Shown: one piece after another, positions 48,901 to 55,948 of the stretch | How the letters are laid out: each line of letters opens with the position of its first letter | Numbering within the stretch: position 1 is the first letter of the stretch | NCBI GenBank assembly: GCA_013823625.1 | Contig: PNMM01000001.1 | Span: forward strand, 620,001-684,000 | Length of the DNA: 64,000 nucleotides | Direction of reading: 5' to 3' | Source of the DNA: Microbacterium sp. | Lineage (GTDB): Bacteria > Actinomycetota > Actinomycetes > Actinomycetales > Microbacteriaceae | Notes under the pieces: model-generated | The model's input: only the letters and a program-made list of their open reading frames with translations | What the model was told of the DNA's origin: nothing | Database searches by the model: none | Position numbers and translations under genes: made by a program

Positions 48901-49038
48901 GCCGTCGTCACCGCCATCGTGGCTGTGCGTGAGAACAACGCCACCATGGCTGACGAACTCTTCGGCGACGAGCAGAAGTTGGCGCAGTTCGTCTCTGTGA
49001 TTGGGAAGTTGCTCTACCGCGGAGGTGAGGCCGCGTGA
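45967..49038 (+). CDS. hsdR: Type I restriction endonuclease subunit
   Basis: A 1023-residue motor-nuclease. The nuclease core is Asp152 in SIDLVLFVNGLPVATIELK with Glu166 and Lys168 (D...ExK), followed by the QxxxY-like helix AIEQYKSD. Walker A is HSAGSGKT (Lys325) and motif II is DEAH (431-434), then helicase motifs SYFAYTATPKAKTLELF and VANKFQTGFDQPLLVAM. The C-terminal helical domain binds the methylase. The GTG follows GAAGGAGCAAC. A 199-base gap before it holds only a short hairpin (CGACTCGTTGAGTCG), so hsdR may have its own promoter. Confidence 0.96.
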   Translation: MAIHNENPFEREICEHLAANGWLYSPTDHEPDAVYDRKRALVPDDVFAWLEATQPDMLSKAVKPATAERDREALLDRLVKSLDAPFEASGGQQGGTLAVLRRGFTSVPNTFQMAQFKPADDLNATTNAAYAAMRLRVMRQVHYSEKNQKSIDLVLFVNGLPVATIELKTDFTQSVQHAIEQYKSDRDPKGEPLLGFGRRALVHFAVSNREVHMATKLEGASTRFLPFNQGNDGRAGNPLNPDGSSTSYLWERVLQRDAWLNIIGRFMHLQVSKVIDPVTGSVDKRENLLFPRYHQWESVTQLIEAARTEGPGHKYLIQHSAGSGKTNSIAWTAHQLSTLHRPDGSKAFGSVIVVTDRTVLDTQLQDAIKQIDAKSGVVVAIDGAASGSKSEKLAVALQAKAPIIVVTIQTFGFVAEKLGALPDMSFAIIADEAHSSQTGTTANKVKQVLSPDDAADLDDGGEVSIESLLALQMEARANATNISYFAYTATPKAKTLELFGRKNADGLPAPFHLYTMQQAIEERFILDVLQNYTPYKVAFKLAHEGQEYDADAPLVDRSAAVKQLMNWVKLHEFNISQKVRIIVEHYRSNVAWRLDGKAKAMVVTGSRKEAVRYKLAFDAYVTEMGYTDVRALVAFSGEVDDPESGPERFTETTMNPRLKGRSLAKAFETDEFQVMLVANKFQTGFDQPLLVAMYVDKKLSGVTAVQTLSRLNRIATGKDFTCVLDFVNDPEVIRESFEPYFRDARLSDVSDPNFVVDLRGKLDAYGIWEWHEVEAATRAQLESTKTGKGNNAYFSAIEPGRSRFVTRLTTALADHDAAEAEKLYLFRSDLTSFVNAYDFLSQVINFENTDLEKLSIYARGLARLIREENLRVPIDLSGVELVSYSIKKLPDADLGLDGGAEIDPPATGTKPPRDPELVRLEEAVEQLNQLFDSPDLTAADMVGVITHVKGKVAENEKIQVQRVANSEKQFLASPDLATAVVTAIVAVRENNATMADELFGDEQKLAQFVSVIGKLLYRGGEAA

Positions 49039-49273
49039 CAGAGCGGCAACACCCTGGTCGTGGCACCAGCTCACCCATCCTGAGACAAGGTGGGCATCCC
49101 TAGACATCGCCTTCGCAAATGTGCTGGGCTCGCGTTGCTTGAGTGGCGCTCAGGAGATGAGGCGTGCAATGATGCATTCTCACGAAAAGTCCACTGACCT
49201 TGGTGGACCGAGGGGTGCATCGTTGTTCTCAGTGTCCTGTTGACCAGTAACCCCGGAAAGTGGAGGTTCGTGA

Positions 49274-50665
49274 ATGAAGCAACTGACGCTCGAAGCGGAA
49301 GCTACGCGGGAACAACTTAGGGGATTACATGAGCTAATCCTTGACGAAGTTGAAGGGGTTGCTCTCAGCCTTGAGGCGCCGTCGAAGTACTCTGGGGTTC
49401 AGGAACTTCAGTACACCGCCCTGCTTCAAGCTGTCATTACTTGGTCAAGCAAGGGAAGCGCCCCCAAACTGCTTCTGGACCCAGATTGGGTTGATGATCC
49501 GAAGCGTCTGATGCTTGAGTCGGATCTGCATCTTGTTGCACTCACGGTTGCCGAGTATGTCAACGATGTGCACCGCTCGAATCTCGGAGAAGTATTCGAA
49601 GAAGCATTGAACCACTGTCTTCAAGCGCGGAACGCAATCGTTCAGCTTTCGCCAGAGCCGGGTGTTCGATCAATCGTGCTGGCGAGTCACCTGACGAAGT
49701 ACTCAATTAGCCCCGATCTGCATGTCATCAGCGGATTGGAGCCTGTGATCGACGAAAACTGCAGAACGCTCTATCACGACATCTGGCGATCGTCTGATGA
49801 CTCTCGTTCGCTTCGGAAAGCCGTTCTCGCTAACGATGAAATCGAGATGCCGCTTGGAGACGAACGGCCAAGTCATGTCACTCGACTCAAGTGGCCGAGG
49901 GCCCATCCACTTTCAGTTCAGGAAGAGCCGTTTGTGCCTCTCATCGCAAGAGCGGTAAGGCCAAGGGGTTATGCCAGGGATGTTTATCGCAGACGCCTCA
50001 CTTATCCGGAAATGGCACTTAGTGGGTTAGGTTCAGTCCTCTTTGAAATAGTTCAGAACACTCAATGGCACGCACTCGGGCCGGGAAGATCTGCCTCTAT
50101 TCGTGGTTGCCGAGTTATACGTTTCAAGGAGGAGACATACTCGGCGGAAAGCATCGAAAATATAGCGTCGTCAAATGTCCTCAAGGACTATCTTCGAAGT
50201 ACGTTAGCTGTGCCCGAGCAGTATGAGATGGGCAAGGCAGACGGAGTCACGGTCGCAGTCGTTTCAGTGATCGACCATGGAATTGGGCTAGCTGCTTCCG
50301 CCGCCAAGGCCCTTAACGAGAATTCACCGGGTTCTGAGGACGAAGAAATCGGCTACCTCATGAAAGCCTTGAATAGACAGTTCAAGGTTTCGAGCCGGCC
50401 ACTAGGGAACATCGGGCTTCCTCTAGTGCAACAACTTTTGACGAATCTCGACGGGTTCATGTCGATAAGGACAGGCCGGACGGAGATTTCAAGGGACTTC
50501 ATCAAGACCCGCCTCGAGCTTAAGGATATCGCGGAGAGCGGGTCTCGACCAATGAGGTTTGTTGAATGGGTTCCCCCAAGCCTTAACGAGTTCTCTGTGG
50601 GTGATCGCGCCGGAGCAGCGGTGACATTCATGATGCCAGTCGAATACTCAATGGAGCGGAATTGA
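49274..50665 (+). CDS. GHKL-type (histidine-kinase-like) ATPase, first gene of a putative two-gene system
   Basis: A 463-residue protein. The ATG follows GTGGAGG with good spacing. Residues 1-235 form an unrecognised helical domain. A Bergerat-fold ATPase follows: N-box LFEIVQNTQWHA (256-267), G1 box VIDHGIGLA (332-340, DxGxG-like), G2 box RPLGNIGLPLVQQ (375-387) and a closing strand GAAVTFMMPV. There is no dimerisation/phospho-His domain, so it is more like MutL/MORC/Hsp90-class ATPases than a sensor kinase. The stop overlaps the next start (TTGA). The DNA is clearly less G+C-rich than the flanking core genes. Function is unknown; a defence role is inferred from context. Confidence 0.85.
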   Translation: MKQLTLEAEATREQLRGLHELILDEVEGVALSLEAPSKYSGVQELQYTALLQAVITWSSKGSAPKLLLDPDWVDDPKRLMLESDLHLVALTVAEYVNDVHRSNLGEVFEEALNHCLQARNAIVQLSPEPGVRSIVLASHLTKYSISPDLHVISGLEPVIDENCRTLYHDIWRSSDDSRSLRKAVLANDEIEMPLGDERPSHVTRLKWPRAHPLSVQEEPFVPLIARAVRPRGYARDVYRRRLTYPEMALSGLGSVLFEIVQNTQWHALGPGRSASIRGCRVIRFKEETYSAESIENIASSNVLKDYLRSTLAVPEQYEMGKADGVTVAVVSVIDHGIGLAASAAKALNENSPGSEDEEIGYLMKALNRQFKVSSRPLGNIGLPLVQQLLTNLDGFMSIRTGRTEISRDFIKTRLELKDIAESGSRPMRFVEWVPPSLNEFSVGDRAGAAVTFMMPVEYSMERN

Positions 50666-53097
50666 GCACTGTTTCTTATGTTGACGAGGAATGTTTCGTT
50701 TTCGTCTCTGACATCACGCAACTCAACGGCCTGGAGCGGTCGGTTGCGCTCTACTGGGCGTATCGCAACATTGACGCTCAGAGTTTCCTAGCTGTCGTCG
50801 ACCGAACTGTAGCTGCTCGGCTGGAGGTCTCCGAGATTTGGGTTGTCGTTCCGATGGACATGCTCGAACAAGTGCGCGCAATAACGCAGAGCATCGAGTA
50901 TGTGATGCAGGCAGAGAGATTTGATCAATGCTTTAGGTTCTTCCTGGTGAATGAGCAAGGGCACTGGGTTGAGGTCGAAGAGCTCAGAAGCGGACCAGAT
51001 GTAACCCCATTCATGGACGGGCACCGACAGTTTTTGGCTGCCGATGGCCTTCGGCAGGCATTCCGTGACACCGCCGGACTAGCTTTCGCGGGCGCGGGAT
51101 TTCATTTTCGGCACCCCAATGGCTCCCACTCGCTTGGCTTCCTTCGTGGCTCGCAGGCAGTGGCCCGTTCTCAACATGCTTACTTTGCGGCCATGGCTTT
51201 ATTGTCAGTCATAAAGATTCCCAAATCTGCGTGGTTCTGGTGTGACACTGCAGGTATCTCTACTGTTGTTTATGCCCTTGACGACCTGTGTCGTCGATTC
51301 GGGCGTCCATTCGCTTTCCGAATTGACAGCTTTTCCGGGTACGACGGCCTTGACGGAATTCGTGGCTCTAGGGCATCAATCGTTGTTCTAATATCAAGCA
51401 CTATGTCAGGGGGTCTTGGGTCTTTGGCTCTGAAAGAACTGGACCTTCCATCCTCGCGCTTGGTGAACCTGTTCGCATTGCGTGAAGAACCGTTCGACGA
51501 AAGATCTGGACTCGTACTCTGCGACCTGACTAACAGAGATAAAGCTCCGCTGCCGTCCATCAGAGACGCCCGAATTGTTCCTCCTCCGCGTTTTTCCACT
51601 TTGGGAGTCGATGTCTGCAAGTACTGTGACGATGGTGTTGGACTGATTGAGCTCGAAGGAGAAGGCTTCTTTCCGCGCGCGCAGCAATTGAGCCTGCGCA
51701 TGCTCGTTCGTAATGACCGTCCGTGGAGCGAAGAAAAGGGCCCCAGACCTATAGGCGGCTTTGATGGCGACGAATACTTCACATCCTTCTATGGCCTCGA
51801 TGCAATTGTTCCCGCTTTTTCTCAGGTAGCCCACGACACAACCTTGGAGTTTTCGCACCTCCTGGACGGTGCCAAGTCGTCTGCGCCCATAGCTTCAGCA
51901 ATCGCCGCCGATATTGAGAAACTCAAAGAGGGCCGTACCTTCAAGGTCGTGGTCGGGATGGCCGATGAACAGTCGAAGTCACTTGCGCGCTTCGCGGCTT
52001 CTCGATTGGGTCGAGACCTCAAGGCCTACGCGGGTGGACGAGTCTGGACTGACGCGCCACTCCCAGCGGAGTCTTCACTTGACGAGGTACTCGAACACTT
52101 TCCGGAGTCGACTGACGCAATGCTCTGCGCAGCGGCAATCTCTTCGGGGCGAGTTCTGCTGGCTGAAAGCAGAAAGTTCCGGGCCCATCCAAACCTGAAG
52201 TGGAGCTACCTCATTGGCGCGGTACACCCGGAATCTCCGCAAGCATGGGATGTCTTTTGCCGAACCCTCGGCGTGCAAAGCCATAGCGTGAACGCAACCC
52301 TTCGGGCCACGTGGATGCTTACGCGCGAGCCTCGGCCCGTGGGCGTCCCCAACGCTTGGGGCATGGAGTCGACCTTCTTGCGATGGCTTGCCTTACAGGA
52401 AACGTGGGGCGTCGGTGGCACACCCTTCGAACTCTCGGATCGTGAGCGAAAGGCGATCGAGGCGCGGCTGGAGTACCTGGGGACTGGGCCGATGGTCGGG
52501 CTGATGGCTTCTCCTACCGGAAGCCCGATTCCTACCCTTAGTCCGATGTTTGCACTCTGGCCGTTCGAGTGGAGCAAGCATGAGAGGACTACCAACCCCG
52601 ACGATCAGCCGACGGAGGCTGAGGTGTACGCGACAATCGCGCACTTAATGACTGAGTCGCGTCGTGTCCGAGTCGACATGAGTGGCGGCGGGTTCTGGAT
52701 GCGTCGGCACGAAAGCGCGTTGAACCCGGCTGTTTTCGATCGACTAAACGACCCGATAGTCCAAGCATGTATTTTGCGAGCCGCGCGCGAGGGCGAGCTT
52801 GATTACAGAAGCGATCCATCGGCGAGTAGAGCGATGGCTGGAGTGCTTCTTCACGCGTTCGAAGAAGTTGATCGCCCAGGAGGCGCAGCGAGCTACGAGT
52901 TTGCTCTCGCTCTCGCTATCGGAGCGACAAATCCCAAGTACGGCGGATTGCGACTCACAGACAACGACGTTTTTGCGACCCTTCGTCACGCGAATGAAAG
53001 ACGAGCAGGCAGAGAGTGGCCCTCGTTGCTCAGCGCAATGTTGGGCTTCATTGATTGGAAGCTGCAAAGGGCCAATAGTTCTGTTCGTATCGCTTAG
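50662..53097 (+). CDS. Large protein with two phosphoribosyltransferase-like motifs, partner of the GHKL ATPase
   Basis: An 811-residue protein started by TTG in a TTGA overlap with GGAG upstream. Residues about 190-260 look like a phosphoribosyltransferase fold: WFWCDTAGISTVVYALDDLC, then the PRPP-loop-like VVLISSTMSGGLGSLALK (241-258), where the usual acidic pair is missing. A CxxC knuckle (CKYC, 319-322) follows. A second similar loop is at about 486-505 (DAMLCAAAISSGRVLLAES). The C-terminal 250 residues are helical. I recognise no named family. It may bind PRPP or a nucleotide as sensor or effector; that is inference. Confidence 0.82.
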   Translation: MSTVSYVDEECFVFVSDITQLNGLERSVALYWAYRNIDAQSFLAVVDRTVAARLEVSEIWVVVPMDMLEQVRAITQSIEYVMQAERFDQCFRFFLVNEQGHWVEVEELRSGPDVTPFMDGHRQFLAADGLRQAFRDTAGLAFAGAGFHFRHPNGSHSLGFLRGSQAVARSQHAYFAAMALLSVIKIPKSAWFWCDTAGISTVVYALDDLCRRFGRPFAFRIDSFSGYDGLDGIRGSRASIVVLISSTMSGGLGSLALKELDLPSSRLVNLFALREEPFDERSGLVLCDLTNRDKAPLPSIRDARIVPPPRFSTLGVDVCKYCDDGVGLIELEGEGFFPRAQQLSLRMLVRNDRPWSEEKGPRPIGGFDGDEYFTSFYGLDAIVPAFSQVAHDTTLEFSHLLDGAKSSAPIASAIAADIEKLKEGRTFKVVVGMADEQSKSLARFAASRLGRDLKAYAGGRVWTDAPLPAESSLDEVLEHFPESTDAMLCAAAISSGRVLLAESRKFRAHPNLKWSYLIGAVHPESPQAWDVFCRTLGVQSHSVNATLRATWMLTREPRPVGVPNAWGMESTFLRWLALQETWGVGGTPFELSDRERKAIEARLEYLGTGPMVGLMASPTGSPIPTLSPMFALWPFEWSKHERTTNPDDQPTEAEVYATIAHLMTESRRVRVDMSGGGFWMRRHESALNPAVFDRLNDPIVQACILRAAREGELDYRSDPSASRAMAGVLLHAFEEVDRPGGAASYEFALALAIGATNPKYGGLRLTDNDVFATLRHANERRAGREWPSLLSAMLGFIDWKLQRANSSVRIA

Positions 53098-53255
53098 CGC
53101 GTTGCACACACTGCTCGGCGAGATCGACGCCGCGATGCTCGCGAGCTGGATGATGCAGATCACCTCGCGGCCGGGGTTGGGCGGCGCGCGGCGGTAGGCA
53201 CTCCGCGCGGCGTGCGCGCAGCATCCGGAATCCGCCAGCGCACTAGAGTCGCCGC

Positions 53256-53537
53256 ATGGCCGCCGACCCCACCGACCACTGGACGCCCGTGGGCGTCGTG
53301 TTCGAGAACCACCCCATCGAGATTGACGGGGTGAACCCGTGGGAGCAGTCGTGGCGGTCGACCAACGAGATTGCTGATGTGCGGCATCCGGCGTACCCCA
53401 CCCAGGTGCACGACGTGTCGGTGTATGTCATGACGGTCGACGGCCGCGACATTCTGTTCGCGGCGGGTGAGCTCTCGAACGGGGTGTGGGGCTTCTATCG
53501 CCCGTGGCCCGCGCGGTCAGAGCCCCGCTCAGCGTGA
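53256..53537 (+). CDS. Small conserved-looking hypothetical protein
   Basis: A 93-residue soluble protein rich in Trp and His (DHWTPVGVVFENHPIEIDGV, VNPWEQSWRSTNEIADVRHP). It has beta-rich C-terminal sequence (DVSVYVMTVDGRDILFAAGE). No cysteine motif or membrane segment. No family recognised. G+C is high, so it belongs to the core side of the boundary that lies between 53100 and 53250. Its end overlaps the convergent LysR-domain gene by nine bases. Confidence 0.75.
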   Translation: MAADPTDHWTPVGVVFENHPIEIDGVNPWEQSWRSTNEIADVRHPAYPTQVHDVSVYVMTVDGRDILFAAGELSNGVWGFYRPWPARSEPRSA

Positions 53538-54095
53538 GCTGTTCGCCGTGCGGCCCCGCACGATGCCGATGAACTCGTCGACCAGCGGATGCGCGCCCGC
53601 CGTCGGCCACACGAGCGAGATGCTCGACTCGACCCCGTCGGTCAGCGGACGTGCCACCACGTCTTTGCGCGAGTGGGCGCGGGCCACCGACTGGGGCATG
53701 ACGGCGATTCCGACGTTGGCGGCGACGAGTTCGACGGCGTCGGATCCGCTGCCGCCGTGCAGATCAACCGTGAGCATGACGAGGTCGTCGAGCCCGCCCA
53801 GCTCGACGAGGCTCACGCTTTCGAGGCCGGCCACGAGGGACGCTTTGGGGGCGAGCACGACGGGTGCTTCGCGATAGAGCGGGATGGCGTGCCAGGTCTC
53901 GTCTGCACTGACGTTGCGCAGCAGCGCCATGTGGGCGGTGCCGTCCGTGAGGGCCGCGAGCGCAGCATCCTGATTCATCGGAAGCATGTCGAGACGGCCG
54001 CGAGTGCGACGATCGCGCCAGACGCGCTGCCACTTGCCCGGAGTCACGCCGGGCCCGAAAGCCACGCGCAGGGGGTCGGGGTACGGAGCGGCCAT
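53529..54095 (-). CDS. LysR-type substrate-binding domain protein lacking the HTH
   Basis: A 188-residue protein that corresponds only to the effector domain of LysR regulators. The visible stretches are PLRVAFGPGVTPGKWQRVW, ALAALTDGTAHMALLRNV, ETWHAIPLYREAPVVLAPK and AVELVAANVGIAVMPQSVAR. No helix-turn-helix precedes it; the upstream 56 bases are the divergent promoter region with the DUF5997 gene. This stand-alone form next to DUF5997 recurs in Microbacteriaceae as far as I recall. The pair could work together, with the DUF5997 protein as DNA-binding partner, but that is inference. Confidence 0.85.
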   Translation of the reverse strand: MAAPYPDPLRVAFGPGVTPGKWQRVWRDRRTRGRLDMLPMNQDAALAALTDGTAHMALLRNVSADETWHAIPLYREAPVVLAPKASLVAGLESVSLVELGGLDDLVMLTVDLHGGSGSDAVELVAANVGIAVMPQSVARAHSRKDVVARPLTDGVESSISLVWPTAGAHPLVDEFIGIVRGRTANSSR

Positions 54096-54151
54096 GGGCT
54101 CAGGCTATCGGCGCGCGGCCCGACGCCGGTCGACCGCGTACGCTCGACACC

Positions 54152-54616
54152 ATGACCGATGCACCGCGTGAAGACAATCGCCAGCAGCCGAAGCCCAAGA
54201 AGGAGCAGCTGCTGAGCCCCGCGACGGCGGCCAAGAAGCTCAACCTCTACCTGCCGGCGACGCCCGCAGAGTTTCAGGCGACGCCCATCTCGCGCACCGC
54301 GCTGCAGGCCCTCAGCGACAGCCCGCCCGAGTGGCTCGCGACGCTGCGCCGCGAAGGCCCGCACCCGCGCGATGAGGTCTCGCGTCGCTTGGGCGTCTCG
54401 AACTCGGCGCTCGCCCGCGCCGGAGTGAGCGACCACATGACCACCGCCGAGATCCGCGCGCTGCTCGACGACCGGCCCGAGTGGCTCGTGGCCGAGCGCG
54501 AGAAGCACGCGCCGGGCACGGGCATTGTTCCGGGCACGGCGATTGGCGAGCGGCCGGCGCGGGTTGAGCCCGTCGTATCGGCGGATGACGACGACGACAC
54601 TGACGAGTACGTCTGA
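54152..54616 (+). CDS. DUF5997 family protein
   Basis: A 154-residue protein. The Lys-rich start (PKPKKEQLLSPATAAKKLNL) and YLPATPAEFQ, then RREGPHPRDEVSRRLGVSNS, which looks like a helix-turn-helix, match the actinobacterial DUF5997 family. The acidic end (ADDDDDTDEY) overlaps the next gene by 32 bases. Divergent from the LysR effector-domain gene. DNA binding is suggested by the basic helical part, not proven. Confidence 0.85.
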   Translation: MTDAPREDNRQQPKPKKEQLLSPATAAKKLNLYLPATPAEFQATPISRTALQALSDSPPEWLATLRREGPHPRDEVSRRLGVSNSALARAGVSDHMTTAEIRALLDDRPEWLVAEREKHAPGTGIVPGTAIGERPARVEPVVSADDDDDTDEYV

Positions 54617-55178
54617 GCTGACCGTGGCCCCGGCGTCTGAGGTGCACGTCGCGTTCGTGCGCAACGTCAATCTCGGCCAGCGCGGTCACCCGAGCGCCGA
54701 CGATCTGCTGAGCGCGTTCGCGGCGGCCGGAGCCCCCGACGCGCTGAGCTTTCAGAGCAACGGCACGATCGTGTTCACGGCCCGCGCCGCCGAGGCTGAG
54801 TCTCTGGCTCAGGATGCCGTCGCCGCGCTTGCGCGCGCCGCCGGTCACGAGCGCGAGGTATTCACGGCATCCCTCGCGTCTCTGCGGCCCCTCGTCGACG
54901 AGCACGGATCGGCCATCGATACCCACCGCCGCGAACTCACCCTGCACGGCGGCCCCGCGCTCGAGGCCGACTCCGTCGCCCTGCTGGAGGGCGAGCGCCG
55001 CGCGCACTGCACGGTGCTTGACTCCGCACCCGGATGGGTTGTGACGCTCAACCTGCGCGATCGGCAGAGCAACGGCACGCCCCTCGTCGAGCACGCGCTG
55101 GGCATCCCGGCCACATCACGCGGGCTGCCGACGCTTGTGCGGTTGTTCGAGAAGGTTGAGGCGGGGCTGCTCGCCTGA
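54585..55178 (+). CDS. DUF1697-like protein
   Basis: About 197 residues from the ATG at 54585, which overlaps the end of DUF5997. A downstream GTG at the strand VHVAFVRNVNLGQRGHPS is possible. The DUF1697 pattern is visible: a first strand VAFVRNVNLG, then a helix with LLSAFAAAGAPDALSFQSNG, GTIVFTA and the closing NGTPLVEHALGIPATSRGLP TLVRL segment with TSRGLPT in place of the usual TTRNWNT. Biochemical function is unknown. Confidence 0.85.
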   Translation: MTTTTLTSTSELTVAPASEVHVAFVRNVNLGQRGHPSADDLLSAFAAAGAPDALSFQSNGTIVFTARAAEAESLAQDAVAALARAAGHEREVFTASLASLRPLVDEHGSAIDTHRRELTLHGGPALEADSVALLEGERRAHCTVLDSAPGWVVTLNLRDRQSNGTPLVEHALGIPATSRGLPTLVRLFEKVEAGLLA

Positions 55179-55229
55179 CGGGGTCGGATGCGCGCTGGCC
55201 AGGCGCGACGCGGACGACGCCGGCGCTGT

Positions 55230-55628
55230 CTAGTTCCAGGCGGCGTTCATCACGTCGACATCTCGCAGATCGCTGGTTCGGCGGGCCGACTCACGCGCGC
55301 TCTCGGCACCAACGCCCACTGGTGCCTGAGGTGAGAGTGTCAGGGTCATCGATAGCGCTCGAGCGAGACGCAGGACGGTTTCGAGAGTGGGATTCGAGAG
55401 ACCGTTCTCGATGCGACTGATCTCTGACTGTTGCAAACCGGTCAGTTCTGCGAGCGCAGGTTGGGTCAAGGCGAGCGACCGCCGTGCCGTGCGAACCTGC
55501 ATGCCGAGCGCTGCGCGATCGTCGAGCTCGTGCTGAAACACTGTCGACGCCGCGGCGAAGACCTGACGCGCTTCGTCCGTCCAGGTCTCGCGAGCGCGAG
55601 CGGAGAGTTCACTAAACGAGCGAGTCAT
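55230..55628 (-). CDS. higA: XRE/HigA-type antitoxin
   Basis: A 132-residue DNA-binding protein. The ATG at 55628 is preferred since GGGAGG lies six bases upstream; a longer frame has no such site. The helix-turn-helix is at about 48-95 (RTARRSLALTQPALAELTGL, then QQSEISRIENGLSNPTLETV). The toxin gene should precede it, and its C-terminal part does, 45 bases upstream, but truncated. The antitoxin thus seems to have outlived its toxin, or now acts on another one. It would regulate its own promoter. Confidence 0.88.
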   Translation of the reverse strand: MTRSFSELSARARETWTDEARQVFAAASTVFQHELDDRAALGMQVRTARRSLALTQPALAELTGLQQSEISRIENGLSNPTLETVLRLARALSMTLTLSPQAPVGVGAESARESARRTSDLRDVDVMNAAWN

Positions 55629-55672
55629 CGTTGCGCCTCCCGTGCTGACTATGTGCTTTCGTACATATCTTC

Positions 55673-55948
55673 TCACGACTTTGTGTCATTCCGATGAGCG
55701 ATTCTCCATCGCTGCAACGCTCGTCGAGCCCGCGCGATTTCTTTCTGCTGGCGCCGAGGCGACGGGTCGCGCCCTTTGTCGTAACCCTGGAACAGCACGA
55801 TGATCTTGTTGCCGTGGAACGTGCAGAAGATGCGCATGCTGAGGCGTCGGCCCGTGTCGCCCACGAGCGGAGATGTTGTGCCGGCCATCGACATAATCGC
55901 GTCGAGTGACCGTTGGATGCGGAACTCGTAGAGGCCCGCCCCAAGGGC
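55673..55948 (-). pseudogene. HigB-like toxin, 5'-truncated
   Basis: An open frame of about 91 codons reads GLYEFRIQRSLDAIMSMAG, later MRIFCTFHGNKIIVLFQGYD and KEIARARRALQRWR. That is the C-terminal two thirds of a Gp49/HigB-type ribosome-dependent RNase. The frame begins right after the TAA of the upstream membrane-protein gene and has no start codon before LYEFRI. About 50-60 N-terminal residues of the family are missing. A restart at internal ATGs (55894) would give a 73-residue fragment lacking the first strands. I judge the toxin inactive. Confidence 0.8.
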
